Assembly (NCBI GenBank): GCA_963752505.1
Contig: CAVVYM010000006.1
Location: forward strand, 62,001-126,000
Direction of reading: 5' to 3'
DNA length: 64,000 bases
From: JACJWR01 sp963752505
GTDB lineage: Bacteria; Actinomycetota; Actinomycetes; S36-B12; UBA10799
Part shown: in pieces, positions 48,912 to 57,072 of the stretch
Layout: every line of letters begins with the position of its first letter
Position numbering within the stretch: the stretch's first letter is position 1
Translations under genes and position numbers: made by a program
Notes under the pieces: model-generated
What the model was told of the DNA's origin: nothing
The model's input: only the letters and a program-made list of their open reading frames with translations
Database searches by the model: none

Positions 48912-49676
48912 TCAGGCATGCCCGTGGTCATGTGGGTCGTCCAGGAAACCTTCCCAGTCGTGCAGACTACCCAGGCCGAACGCGACCTCGAGGTTGTGCC
49001 GCGAACACACCTTGGCCGGGGGCCCGTACGACACCACCTCGCCGCTGACGAGCACCACCCAATCGGCCGCCCGGGCCTCGTCGAGGTCATGAGTCGTGAG
49101 GATCACCGCGCAACCGTCTGCTCGTTCGCCGTGGATCAGGTCGTCGATGGTGCGCGCAGAATTGACGTCGAGGCCGGTGAGCGGCTCGTCGAGCAGCAGA
49201 ACGTCGTGATCCTGCGCAATCCCCTGCGCCACTAGCACGCGCTGCCGCTGGCCGCCACTGAGTTCGGAGAGATGCCGCTGCGCAAGGCTGGTGATGTCCA
49301 TCCGCTCCATCGCCGCGGCGATGGCCGCCCGATCAGCTTTGTTGAATCGCCTAAACAAGCCGGTGCGCGGGTAACGACCCATCGCCACCGCCTCCGCGAC
49401 GGTGATCGGGACTCCTTGGGCCACCGGCGTCGTCTGCAGCACATAGCTGATGCGCCGCTGCGCCTGCTCCGGCCGCTCGCCGAACACCCTTAGCGACCCC
49501 TGGGCCACAGTCACCAGTCCGGCGAACGCCGAGAGCAGCGTCGACTTGCCCGATCCGTTTGGTCCGATGACCGCTGTGGCTCCCACTTTTGGAATCTCGA
49601 AGGTGGATGCCTTGAGCGCGACATGGGAGCCGTAGGTGAGGACTACGTCGCGGGCCTCGACCAGCGGGGCACTCAT
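48912..49676 (-). CDS. znuC: Zinc ABC transporter ATP-binding protein
   Basis: The protein starts at the ATG at 49676, which overlaps the permease stop by four bases; the frame is open further upstream without homology. It has Walker A GPNGSGKSTLL, signature LSGGQRQRVLVAQG and Walker B VLLLDEPLTGLD, in about 254 residues. The C-terminus is His/Asp-rich (HDWEGFLDDPHDHGHA), fitting metal transport. It is the last gene of the znuA-znuB-znuC operon. Confidence 0.92.
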   Translation of the reverse strand: MSAPLVEARDVVLTYGSHVALKASTFEIPKVGATAVIGPNGSGKSTLLSAFAGLVTVAQGSLRVFGERPEQAQRRISYVLQTTPVAQGVPITVAEAVAMGRYPRTGLFRRFNKADRAAIAAAMERMDITSLAQRHLSELSGGQRQRVLVAQGIAQDHDVLLLDEPLTGLDVNSARTIDDLIHGERADGCAVILTTHDLDEARAADWVVLVSGEVVSYGPPAKVCSRHNLEVAFGLGSLHDWEGFLDDPHDHGHA

Positions 49677-50506
49677 GCGGGCACCGGCACTTTGCGCGGC
49701 ACGATCTGGCGGAATCCCAGCACGAGGAAGAACACCACGATCGGCACCATCGCCATGGTGGCTGATCCGGCCGTTCCGAGGTGGTAGCTGAGCATCAGCC
49801 CGAACCACACCGAAACGATCGACAGTACCGCGGCACCGGCCATCATCCGCGGCACGGTTCTGGCGATCAGCGCTGCAGTGGCAGGCGGGCCCACCAGCAG
49901 GCCAAAAACGAGCAGGGTCCCCACCGACTGGTAGCTGCCGATAACCGACGCCGCGATGAGCACGAGCAGCGCAGCGTGTGCGCGTTTGGGGCGCATACCG
50001 AGCACTTGCGCCTTCTGCTGGTTGAAGGCGAGGCTGAGGAAAGGCCGGTACAACGCCACCGCTGCGACGATGACGATCGCTCCCAGCACAGACTGGCGGA
50101 TCAGGTCATTTGTGGTGACCCCCAGCGCATCGCCGAAGAGGATCGCCGTCAGCGAACCGGTGTAGGAGTTCACGCTGGAGATGATCACCACACCCAACGC
50201 CAGCATGCCCACAAAGAGCAACCCGATCGCGGTGTCCTCGCTGAGTTTCGACTGCCGCGAGACCCATTCGATTCCTGCCACCATCACCGCCGCGGCCACC
50301 ACCGCACCGAGTGCCGGATTCACGTCGAGCACCACCGCAGCGGCGATGCCCGGCACCACCCCGTGCACGAATGCATCGCCGAAGAAACTCATTCCCCGCA
50401 GCACGAGCCAGGTGCCCACGACGGCGCACATCACCCCGGCCAGCATGCCCCCGACAAGCGCACGTTGCTGAAACCCCAAGGCGAAGGGTTCAGTGAACCA
50501 GTCCAC
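49673..50506 (-). CDS. znuB: Zinc ABC transporter permease
   Basis: This 277-residue protein has about eight hydrophobic helices of the ABC-3 family, including VGTWLVLRGMSFFGDAFVHG and VGTLLVFGLLVGPPATAALI. It forms the membrane channel with ZnuC. It lies 64 bases after znuA and is translationally coupled to znuC. Confidence 0.92.
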   Translation of the reverse strand: MDWFTEPFALGFQQRALVGGMLAGVMCAVVGTWLVLRGMSFFGDAFVHGVVPGIAAAVVLDVNPALGAVVAAAVMVAGIEWVSRQSKLSEDTAIGLLFVGMLALGVVIISSVNSYTGSLTAILFGDALGVTTNDLIRQSVLGAIVIVAAVALYRPFLSLAFNQQKAQVLGMRPKRAHAALLVLIAASVIGSYQSVGTLLVFGLLVGPPATAALIARTVPRMMAGAAVLSIVSVWFGLMLSYHLGTAGSATMAMVPIVVFFLVLGFRQIVPRKVPVPA

Positions 50507-50570
50507 GACGCGAAGCCCTTCTCGACAGCCTCAATGGTCAACGCGTCCACGGTGCAGACGCCGGTGGAGT

Positions 50571-51578
50571 TCAGCCGGCCAGGGCATCCGCTATCCGAGT
50601 GGCGTTCGTGTTCATCATGCCTTGATAGGTGTCGGCTCCGCTGCCCGGCTCACCAACGCTGCCCACGTACAACTCGACCACTTGGACATCGCCCACTTCT
50701 GCCGCGAGCGCGTCGACCAGCGCACTCGGGTTGGCGGTGTTCGCGAAGATCGTGCTCACCCCGGAGTCCTTGATGGCTTGCGCCAGGGCGGCCAGCTCGG
50801 CCGAACTCGGCTCCGCCAGTGTCGATCCGCCAGGGATCACGACGCCCTCGATGCGAAAGTCGTAGGCATCCGCGAAATAGCCGAAGGAATCGTGGTCGGT
50901 GACCAGGATGCGCTTGTCCGCCGGGATAGCTCCCAGGGTTTGCACCACCTCGTCGTTGGTGGCACGCAGCTCCGCCGCGACGGTGGCCCCGCACTCGGCG
51001 TAGGCGGCGTCTCCAGTGACGTCGGCCATCTCGTCGCCGATCAGTTGCGCCGCGTCGGCCGCGCGCGCCACGTCAAGCCACACGTGGGGATCCTCGCCGT
51101 CGGCGTGGTCGTCCTCGCCGGCGTGGTCGTCCTCCTCGCCTGCGTGATCGTCCTCGCCGGTGGGCGCCTCATCGTCCATCGCTGCGAACGGGATCGGATC
51201 CAACGCAGGCCCCAGTTGGAACACCGTGGCGCCGTCCTGCTGTGCAGATTCCAGGGCCGATTCGAGGCCCTCCTCCAATCCCAAACCGTTGGCGATCACC
51301 AGGTCGGCCCCGACAATGGTCGCCACCTGGTCGGACGAGGGCGTGAAGTCGTGCGGGTCCGCTCCCACCGGCATCAACGTCGTGACCGATCCGCCGGCGC
51401 ACTCCGCCACCTGACCCGCCACACTTCCCCACACTGTGGTGGTGGCCACCATGCTTGGGCCACTGGAGGCGCCGGAGGCATCGTTGGCCTCGGCGGTCGA
51501 ATCCCCTGCGGAACCACAGGCAGAGAGGCCGATCGCGAGAGCGGCAATACCGACGAAGGCTACGGGCATTCGTTTCAT
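50571..51578 (-). CDS. znuA: Zinc-binding lipoprotein (cluster A-I substrate-binding protein)
   Basis: The start is placed at the ATG at 51578 (MKRMPVAFVGIAALAIGLSA, lipobox LSAC); the ATG at 51596 would add six residues. The mature protein has ANGLGLE, a His/Asp/Glu-rich loop (residues about 145-165, repeated EDDHAG units), then DPHVWLD, TDHDSFGYFADAY and ANTANPSALVDAL, the ordered metal-site motifs. It captures extracellular zinc for ZnuBC. The upstream Zur-like box indicates repression by zinc-loaded Zur. Confidence 0.92.
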   Translation of the reverse strand: MKRMPVAFVGIAALAIGLSACGSAGDSTAEANDASGASSGPSMVATTTVWGSVAGQVAECAGGSVTTLMPVGADPHDFTPSSDQVATIVGADLVIANGLGLEEGLESALESAQQDGATVFQLGPALDPIPFAAMDDEAPTGEDDHAGEEDDHAGEDDHADGEDPHVWLDVARAADAAQLIGDEMADVTGDAAYAECGATVAAELRATNDEVVQTLGAIPADKRILVTDHDSFGYFADAYDFRIEGVVIPGGSTLAEPSSAELAALAQAIKDSGVSTIFANTANPSALVDALAAEVGDVQVVELYVGSVGEPGSGADTYQGMMNTNATRIADALAG

Positions 51579-51613
51579 GTCGTGAATCACAGTCATGCCG
51601 TGAACCATAGCAG

Positions 51614-51634
51614 TAATGACAATTGTTCTCATTA
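51614..51634. promoter_or_regulatory. Zur-like box between znuA and zur
   Basis: A 21-base near-palindrome with arms TAATGA and TCATTA and centre CAATTGTTC lies in the divergent znuA/zur promoter. It resembles actinobacterial Zur boxes of the TGAAAAnnnTTTTCA type. Its place suggests one site controls both the transporter operon and zur. Confidence 0.75.
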
Positions 51635-51663
51635 AGCAGGTGGTCCGGATTCGGTTGGCTACT

Positions 51664-52077
51664 ATGGACCGCGTGTCAGGCCCAATACGAGTGACGCGCC
51701 AGCGGCAGGCCGTGAGTGAACTCCTTGCGCAGCAGGATGGATTCCGCAGCGCCCAAGAGATCCACGCCGACCTCCGGTCGCAGGGCACCAGCGTTGGCCT
51801 GGCCACCGTCTACCGCAATTTGGGGCTCCTGGCAGAATCCGGCGAGCTCGACACCCTGACACGCGATGACGGCGAGACCCTGTATCGGCGCTGCAGCCAG
51901 GTGCACCACCATCACTTGGTGTGCCGCCGGTGCGGACGCACGGTAGAGATTGCCGGACCGACCGTTGAGGCGTGGGCCGACCGCGTAGCCCGCGAACACG
52001 GCTTCTCCGACGTCAGCCACAGCCTGGAACTCTTCGGCGTATGCGCCGATTGCGCAGGCCCAACCACCCCGGCCTGA
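51664..52077 (+). CDS. zur: Zinc uptake regulator (Fur family)
   Basis: The protein of about 137 residues begins MDRVSGPIRVTRQRQAV and has the Fur winged helix (LRSQGTSVGLATVYRNLGLL), the metal-binding stretch VHHHHLVCRRCGRTVEI and the C-terminal CADC, together giving the structural zinc and sensing sites. The in-frame start at 51616 lies inside the Zur box, so I use 51664; a GTG at 51673 is also possible. No Shine-Dalgarno sequence is evident, so the message may be leaderless. Confidence 0.92.
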   Translation: MDRVSGPIRVTRQRQAVSELLAQQDGFRSAQEIHADLRSQGTSVGLATVYRNLGLLAESGELDTLTRDDGETLYRRCSQVHHHHLVCRRCGRTVEIAGPTVEAWADRVAREHGFSDVSHSLELFGVCADCAGPTTPA

Positions 52078-52155
52078 CCGGACAGCGCCGGCGCACAGTA
52101 CGACGCGCCGCCCCTGGTGGACTGCGGCGAGAGCCTTTCCCCGCATTATTGGGGC

Positions 52156-53085
52156 GTGAAGCAAAGCACTTGGGCCGAAACGCCCTGGACTGCGGTCCGT
52201 GGATTCTGTATGGGCAGTGCCGACCTCGTGCCTGGTGTCTCAGGCGGCACGATCGCCCTGGTGTTCGGCATCTATCGCCGCCTGATCGACGCCGTCCGTA
52301 CCGGTTCCTCGGCCCTCGGCCGCTTCATCAAACTGGATTTCGCGGGCGGCTTCGCCCTCCTCAAGTCAGTCGAATGGATCTTCTTCGTTCCGCTCCTCAT
52401 GGGTATCGGTGCGGCGGTTCTGATCCTGGCGGGGCCCATCGAGCATGCGCTGGAGGCCTACCCGGTGCAGATGGCTGGGCTCTTCCTCGGTCTGGTAGCG
52501 GGCTCGGTGGTCGTGGCCTGGGGCCTGATCGAGAAGCGCACGGCGATGCGTTTCGGGGTGATGATCGGCGTCGCGGTGGTGGCATTCGTACTCCTGGGTC
52601 TCGGTGGCAGCAAGGACGCCGGACTCACCGATCCCCCACTGTGGGCCTTCCCCGCGGCGGGCGCCATCGCCATCTGCGCCATGATCCTGCCCGGCATCAG
52701 CGGTTCGTTCATTCTGGTGATGCTCGGCATGTACCAGCCCGTGCTCTCGGCCGTGGCCGACCGTGACCTATTCACCATCGCCATCTTCGCGCTCGGCTGC
52801 GTGGTGGGCTTGGCGCTGTTCTCCCAACTACTGCACTGGGCCCTGCACAACCACTACGACACCGTGATGGCTGCACTTGTGGGGCTGATGCTCGGATCGG
52901 TACGAGTGCTGTGGCCATGGCCGATGGGAGTCGACAGCACCGACCTCGCGGCCCCGAGCGACTACATCGCCATCACGACTCTCTTGGCCGTGATCGCCGC
53001 CTCGTTCGTCATCGGATTCAACCTGATCGCCACGCGACTCGAGAAGCGCACCAGCGCCGACGAGGTCGAGGACCTACGCGTCTAG
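52156..53085 (+). CDS. DUF368 membrane protein, putative polyprenyl-phosphate transporter
   Basis: The protein has about eight hydrophobic helices and the family hallmark FCMGSADLVPGVSGGTIALV, repeated in spirit as ILPGISGSFILVMLGMY in the second half. DUF368 proteins (PopT type) recycle undecaprenyl phosphate across the membrane for wall synthesis in other bacteria; that role here is inferred. I favour the GTG at 52156 (VKQSTWAETPW) preceded by GGGG; 52117 is an alternative. Confidence 0.85.
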   Translation: MKQSTWAETPWTAVRGFCMGSADLVPGVSGGTIALVFGIYRRLIDAVRTGSSALGRFIKLDFAGGFALLKSVEWIFFVPLLMGIGAAVLILAGPIEHALEAYPVQMAGLFLGLVAGSVVVAWGLIEKRTAMRFGVMIGVAVVAFVLLGLGGSKDAGLTDPPLWAFPAAGAIAICAMILPGISGSFILVMLGMYQPVLSAVADRDLFTIAIFALGCVVGLALFSQLLHWALHNHYDTVMAALVGLMLGSVRVLWPWPMGVDSTDLAAPSDYIAITTLLAVIAASFVIGFNLIATRLEKRTSADEVEDLRV

Positions 53086-53098
53086 CCCGGCCCGGGCT
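53084..53098. terminator. Palindrome between convergent DUF368 and methyltransferase genes
   Basis: AGCCCGG-C-CCGGGCT begins in the stop codon of the plus-strand gene and ends four bases before the minus-strand gene's stop. It could act as a bidirectional hairpin; no T tract. Confidence 0.5.
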
Positions 53099-53101
53099 CC
53101 G

Positions 53102-53743
53102 TCATCGCTGGACCAGCACCGCCACGCCCTTGATCCCGGCGCCCACCGGTCCGAGTGCGGCAATAGCGAAGTCCGTGATGTCGCTCGTGTCGAAACCGCC
53201 CCGTTCGAGTACCCGGCGGGTGTCGCGATCGCAGTGACATCCCCCGGCCAGGCGCGGCCACACCGGCGCAACGAGGGACTGCGAACGACGAATCCAGGAT
53301 CCTGGAGGCCCGGCAACGTGCTCCAGCACCCCCGCGGCGCCGCCCGGTTTGAGCACCCGGCTTGCCTCCGAGATCACCGCGTCGGGATCCTCAACGCTGC
53401 ACAGAACGTAGGCGAACAGCACCGAATCGACGCTGTCGTCGTCGATCGGCAGATGCTCGCCGACGCCGTCGATCACCTCGACCGCCACGCCTCGAGCCCG
53501 CGTCTGTTCGACCGCAGGTTGCGCCGCCCGGCGCATGGGCGCGCTGGGCTCCACCGCGATCACCTCCGTGACCGCGGGTGGCAGGTGGTGAAGGTCAGAC
53601 CCAGGCCCGAGGCCAACGATGAGGAGCCTGCCGTGCAGGGCCGCACTCACGTCAGAGCGCACCTGGCCGACCGGGCCTGCGTCCTCGACTTTGACCAGCA
53701 CGCGGTAGAGCATCGTGAATATAGGGTGATCGTGACGCGCCAT
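53102..53743 (-). CDS. Class I SAM-dependent methyltransferase
   Basis: From the ATG at 53743 the protein has about 213 residues. Motif I is LIVGLGPGSDLHHL, the acidic SAM contact is VIAVEPSAPM, and post-motifs DSVDSVLFAYVLCSVEDPDA and EASRVLKPGGAAGVLEHV follow the type 11 methyltransferase pattern. The C-terminal GGCHCDRDTR resembles METTL7-like small-molecule methyltransferases. The acceptor is unknown. Confidence 0.85.
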   Translation of the reverse strand: MARHDHPIFTMLYRVLVKVEDAGPVGQVRSDVSAALHGRLLIVGLGPGSDLHHLPPAVTEVIAVEPSAPMRRAAQPAVEQTRARGVAVEVIDGVGEHLPIDDDSVDSVLFAYVLCSVEDPDAVISEASRVLKPGGAAGVLEHVAGPPGSWIRRSQSLVAPVWPRLAGGCHCDRDTRRVLERGGFDTSDITDFAIAALGPVGAGIKGVAVLVQR

Positions 53744-53781
53744 GCTTGTCACGCTAGCGGCTGACTGGCCACCCCGGCGCG

Positions 53782-54708
53782 ATGCGGGTGGATGGAAGGA
53801 ACGACGGTTCGGTGGGTGTCATCGGCGCGGTGGGGAAGATCGTGGTGGATGTGGTGCTCACCTGCGAGCGCCAACCCGCGCCCGACGAGCACCAGAACGT
53901 CAAGCGCATCATCACCGCTGGCGGGGCCGCTGCCAACGTCACCGCCCAGCTCGCCGCCCGTGGCGAGTCCACCGTGCTGTCCGGATGGCAGGGCGCCGAT
54001 GCGATGAGTTCGGAAGTTGCAGCCCAACTCGCCCGCTCTGGCGTGGTGCTGCGAACCGTGGTCAGGGATACCGCTCCCGTCGCAACGGTCGTGGCCTGGG
54101 ACGGTGATCGCGCCTTCCTCGTGGACCAAGGCGACCTGCGCGCAACCACCGACGACATCGAGGATTCGTGGCTCGACGGTGTGTCGCTCGTGCACTTCAA
54201 CGGCTTCGAATTGCTCGACTACTGCTGGCCCGAAGTGTTGGCCGAGGTCGCCGACCGGGCTCACCGCCGCGGTATTGCGGTGAGTGTCGACTGCCCCACC
54301 GCTTCGCGCATCGTCGCCCAGGGTGAGGGGTCGCTGCGTCGTGCGATCGCGGCGCTACGACCGCACATCCTTTTCGCGAACGCAAGTGAGGCGTCAGCTC
54401 TCGGACTCCGCCACGGGCCGATGCTCGCCAGCGCAGCGGTCGTGGTTCATGCCGGCACGCAACCCACTCGCTGCCGAACCCCCCAAGGTGTAGTCGCTCC
54501 ATCCCGGTGCCGTTCTTCGTGACGAATGCCGAAACCACCGGCTGCGGCGACGCATTCGCGGCCGGATTCCTTGCACGCCTGGCAGCACGGTGACGAACCG
54601 CGGCAGGCATGCCGAGTCGGACACGACTGGGCGGCTGCCCAAGCTGCCGTGCTCGGCGCACAGCCGGGCGGATTCGCGGCCCCAGGCGCCACGCGTACCA
54701 CGGTGTGA
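53782..54708 (+). CDS. PfkB-family carbohydrate kinase, frame broken twice near the 3' end
   Basis: The N-terminal three-quarters read cleanly: VGVIGAVGKIVVDVVLTCER, the PfkB motif GGAAANVTAQLAARGESTVL and NASEASALG. After VVVHAG (54459) the frame is lost at 54490-54498 (one base too few) and resumes as IPVPFFVTNAETTGCGDAFA, the anion-hole and catalytic Asp motif. At 54588 one extra base moves it again to GDEPRQACRVGHDWAAAQAA, ending at 54708. The joined length of about 308 residues is normal for ribokinase-like kinases. The sugar substrate is not evident. Confidence 0.8.
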
Positions 54709-54742
54709 AGCCCTAGATCTGCCCACACTCGCCAGCTGTGGC

Positions 54743-55564
54743 TCACATCGAGACGGTGCCGCCGATTGCCTGCACTTGGGTGTTCACCGCAAGTAGCCGA
54801 CCGGCAGGCGAATGCAGGGTTCGTAGTTCGGTGAGATAACCGTCATTGCCGCCGACGATCCGACCCGTGTGCCATAGTCCGGTCGACCACACGTCGGGCT
54901 CATCAACCGCGGCCTGCGGAAACGACAACGCGAAGTCCAGCGTGGCAACCGGCGGCGGGTTCTCGGTGAGCGCGGCCCCATCGATCCCGACGATGGAGGT
55001 GCTCCACCAAGCGTCGGACAGCGCAGCCACCACCGCCGTGGTCAATGGCTCGGCATCAGCTGGCTTGAGTCCCACCCAGCCCGCGGTGACGAACTCCGGC
55101 GCGCCACCGTAGGGGAAGCCTGTAACCGGTGCGAACCTCAGGTGGGAGATGAACTCCGGTGCAATCGGGGGGCCGATGGCCACCTCTTGACCGGGCGTCG
55201 CGGGCGGATCGGCAGGTGCCGCGGGCGGTTCGGAAACCGAGGTCGGGTGTCGCGGGACGCCGAAGACGACCACCGAACGAGTGAGCAGGTTGCCGGCGGC
55301 ATCTCGCAGCGTGACTTCACGGGCGAGGGTGGCCTTGCCGACCCGCAGGTCGTGCACGTCGCATTCGACGACCCCGGGGATCACGGGGCCGAGCATCGAG
55401 ACCCACACACTGCGCGGCGCCAGACGGTCGTCCGGCAGATCGTGACCCGCAGCGGTGATGATTTGGCCGACGACCAACCCGCCCCACACCCCCCGGCCTT
55501 GCCGCCACCCGGGCGGCACCCTCCACTCCGACGTCGTCGTCCACAACTGTGACAGTGAGGTCAT
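54743..55564 (-). CDS. Acyl-CoA thioesterase-like double hotdog protein
   Basis: From the ATG at 55564 the product is about 273 residues. The N-terminal half has GRGVWGGLVVGQIITAAGH and the C-terminal half DAWWSTSIVGIDGAAL with SLPQAA-like and NDGYLTELRTLHSPAGRLLA motifs, as in TesB-type or TE3-like double hotdog thioesterases. The in-frame extension to 56068 overlaps other genes and was rejected. It follows the DUF3099 gene by ten bases. Its acyl substrate is unknown. Confidence 0.8.
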   Translation of the reverse strand: MTSLSQLWTTTSEWRVPPGWRQGRGVWGGLVVGQIITAAGHDLPDDRLAPRSVWVSMLGPVIPGVVECDVHDLRVGKATLAREVTLRDAAGNLLTRSVVVFGVPRHPTSVSEPPAAPADPPATPGQEVAIGPPIAPEFISHLRFAPVTGFPYGGAPEFVTAGWVGLKPADAEPLTTAVVAALSDAWWSTSIVGIDGAALTENPPPVATLDFALSFPQAAVDEPDVWSTGLWHTGRIVGGNDGYLTELRTLHSPAGRLLAVNTQVQAIGGTVSM

Positions 55565-55574
55565 GTGGGTCAGG

Positions 55575-55901
55575 CTAGCGAGAATCCTGCGCGTCGCTGT
55601 GCTCGACCGACCTCGACGGCAGGGCAGGTTGCTCCTGCGGTTGCACGTAGATGGCGGTGTGCAGTTCGGTGTCCTTGTTCGGCTCCCGCCCGCCGTTGGC
55701 AAAGACCACCGCGAGGTAGGGCAGCACGACCGCTCCGAACACGAGTGCCCACCGCAACCAACCGTCGGCCAAGACTGCTCCGACGAAGCACACTGTGCGA
55801 ATAGCCATGGAGAGCAGGTAGCGCCGGGTGCGCGCCTGCTGATCCGTTGTGAGGCCCTGGTGTGCAGTTGTGATTCGATACACCTGGGTTCTGGCCGCCA
55901 T
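55575..55901 (-). CDS. DUF3099 membrane protein
   Basis: From the ATG at 55901 (MAARTQVYRITTAHQGLTTD) this 108-residue protein has the DUF3099 signature RRYLLSMAIRTVCFVGAVLA, with two hydrophobic helices and a polar Glu/Gln-rich tail. The family is restricted to actinomycetes and has no known function. The start diverges from the dodecin gene. Confidence 0.85.
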   Translation of the reverse strand: MAARTQVYRITTAHQGLTTDQQARTRRYLLSMAIRTVCFVGAVLADGWLRWALVFGAVVLPYLAVVFANGGREPNKDTELHTAIYVQPQEQPALPSRSVEHSDAQDSR

Positions 55902-55968
55902 GGCCTTACCGTAAGCCCGAGTGGGACCATGCACCACCGGACCCCTAGGAACGAGAAAGGTGCTGCCC

Positions 55969-56190
55969 ATGTCAAATCGGACCTACGCCCTGACCGAAAT
56001 CGTCGGGACGTCCTCGGAAAGCGTCGATGAGGCGATCCGCAACGGCGTCCGTCGGGCGGATCGCACACTGCGCCACCTGGACTGGTTCGAAGTCACCGAC
56101 ATCCGCGGCCACATCCGCGATGGCGACGTCCGCCACTTTCAGGTCACGATGAAGGTCGGCTTCCGCCTCGAAGATTCGCCCCAGGACTAG
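55969..56190 (+). CDS. Dodecin family flavin-binding protein
   Basis: This 73-residue protein reads ALTEIVGTSSESVDEAIRNG, then LRHLDWFEVTDIRGHI with the Trp that stacks on flavin, and ends FQVTMKVGFRLED. Dodecins form hollow dodecamers that store FMN or CoA. AGAAAGG lies eight bases before the ATG. Confidence 0.9.
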   Translation: MSNRTYALTEIVGTSSESVDEAIRNGVRRADRTLRHLDWFEVTDIRGHIRDGDVRHFQVTMKVGFRLEDSPQD

Positions 56191-56210
56191 CCGGCACTAC
56201 CCTCGTTGAC

Positions 56211-57005
56211 GTGCTGACACTTCTCCGGCAGCCCAAGTGGATCATCCTCACGCTGCTCGTTCCGGTCGGTGTCGCCCTGTGCCTGCTCGCCGCGGACTGG
56301 CAATACACCCGCCACGTCAACCGCAGTGCTGAGGACGCCCAAATCCGGCTGAACTCCCAGGCCGATCCGGTGCCGCTCGAACAGGTGGTAGCGCCCGGCG
56401 TCGAGCCAGCTGCCGACCTCGAGTACCGCCCGGTCACAGTCACCGGCGAATTCGACTCCGACGCCACGGTTCTGGTGCGCCGACGGGTACTCAACGGATC
56501 AGCTGGCTTCTGGGTGGTGACCCCGCTGGTGCGCGCCGACGGCGTGGTCGTCTCGGTGTTGCGCGGCTGGCTGCCCATGTCGGCCGGCGCGCTTGACTCC
56601 CCGGTCGTACCTTCGCCGCCCACCGGCGAGGTGACTGTGGTGGGCTGGCTGCAACCGACTCAGTCCGTTCCGCAGCCAGCGCCAACCGACCTGCCGCCGG
56701 GACAGGTGGCAGCGCTCGACACGGCCGCCCTGGCCGGTGATGCACCCAACTTCAGTCCCTACCTGGTGGCCTCGGCCATGGCACCGCCGGACACTGCGGA
56801 CCTCACGACCATTCCAGTGCCCAACCTTGGCCTCGGGCCGCATCTGGCCTACGCCTGGCAGTGGCTGGCCTTCGCCGCACTGCTGCCAGTGGGTTGGGTG
56901 ATTCTGGCCCGTAGGGAGTTGTCGGAGTTGCGGGCCGAAGAGGAAATCGAGCCGTCGCCGCCGAGCACCACCGAGGTGCTGGACGCAGCCGACTCCAGAG
57001 GCTAG
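56211..57005 (+). CDS. SURF1-family cytochrome c oxidase biogenesis protein
   Basis: The 264-residue protein has an N-terminal membrane helix (WIILTLLVPVGVALCLLAAD), WQYTRH, the SURF1 region YRPVTVTGEFDSDATVLVRR and VVSVLRGWLP, and a second membrane helix near residues 212-232 (YAWQWLAFAALLPVGWVIL). The family helps insert heme a into cytochrome oxidase. The start is the GTG at 56211, 20 bases after dodecin. Confidence 0.9.
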   Translation: MLTLLRQPKWIILTLLVPVGVALCLLAADWQYTRHVNRSAEDAQIRLNSQADPVPLEQVVAPGVEPAADLEYRPVTVTGEFDSDATVLVRRRVLNGSAGFWVVTPLVRADGVVVSVLRGWLPMSAGALDSPVVPSPPTGEVTVVGWLQPTQSVPQPAPTDLPPGQVAALDTAALAGDAPNFSPYLVASAMAPPDTADLTTIPVPNLGLGPHLAYAWQWLAFAALLPVGWVILARRELSELRAEEEIEPSPPSTTEVLDAADSRG

Positions 57006-57008
57006 CCG

Positions 57009-57060
57009 AATCCCGCTATTGTCGGCTGCGACCCGGACTTGGGGGGCACGAGCCGGGATT
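57009..57060. terminator. Possible bidirectional hairpin between SURF1 and ABC exporter genes
   Basis: AATCCCG at 57009-57015 pairs with CGGGATT at the right end of AGCCGGGATT (57051-57060), and an inner CGGCT/AGCCG pair extends it, with a bulge on the left side. It lies between two convergent genes. Moderate evidence only. Confidence 0.4.
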
Positions 57061-57072
57061 GCGGGTGACCGA

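Noticed and set aside
50571..51806. Extended ZnuA start at 51806
   Set aside because: It would run through the Zur-like box and the zur start; the lipobox places the true start at 51578 or 51596.
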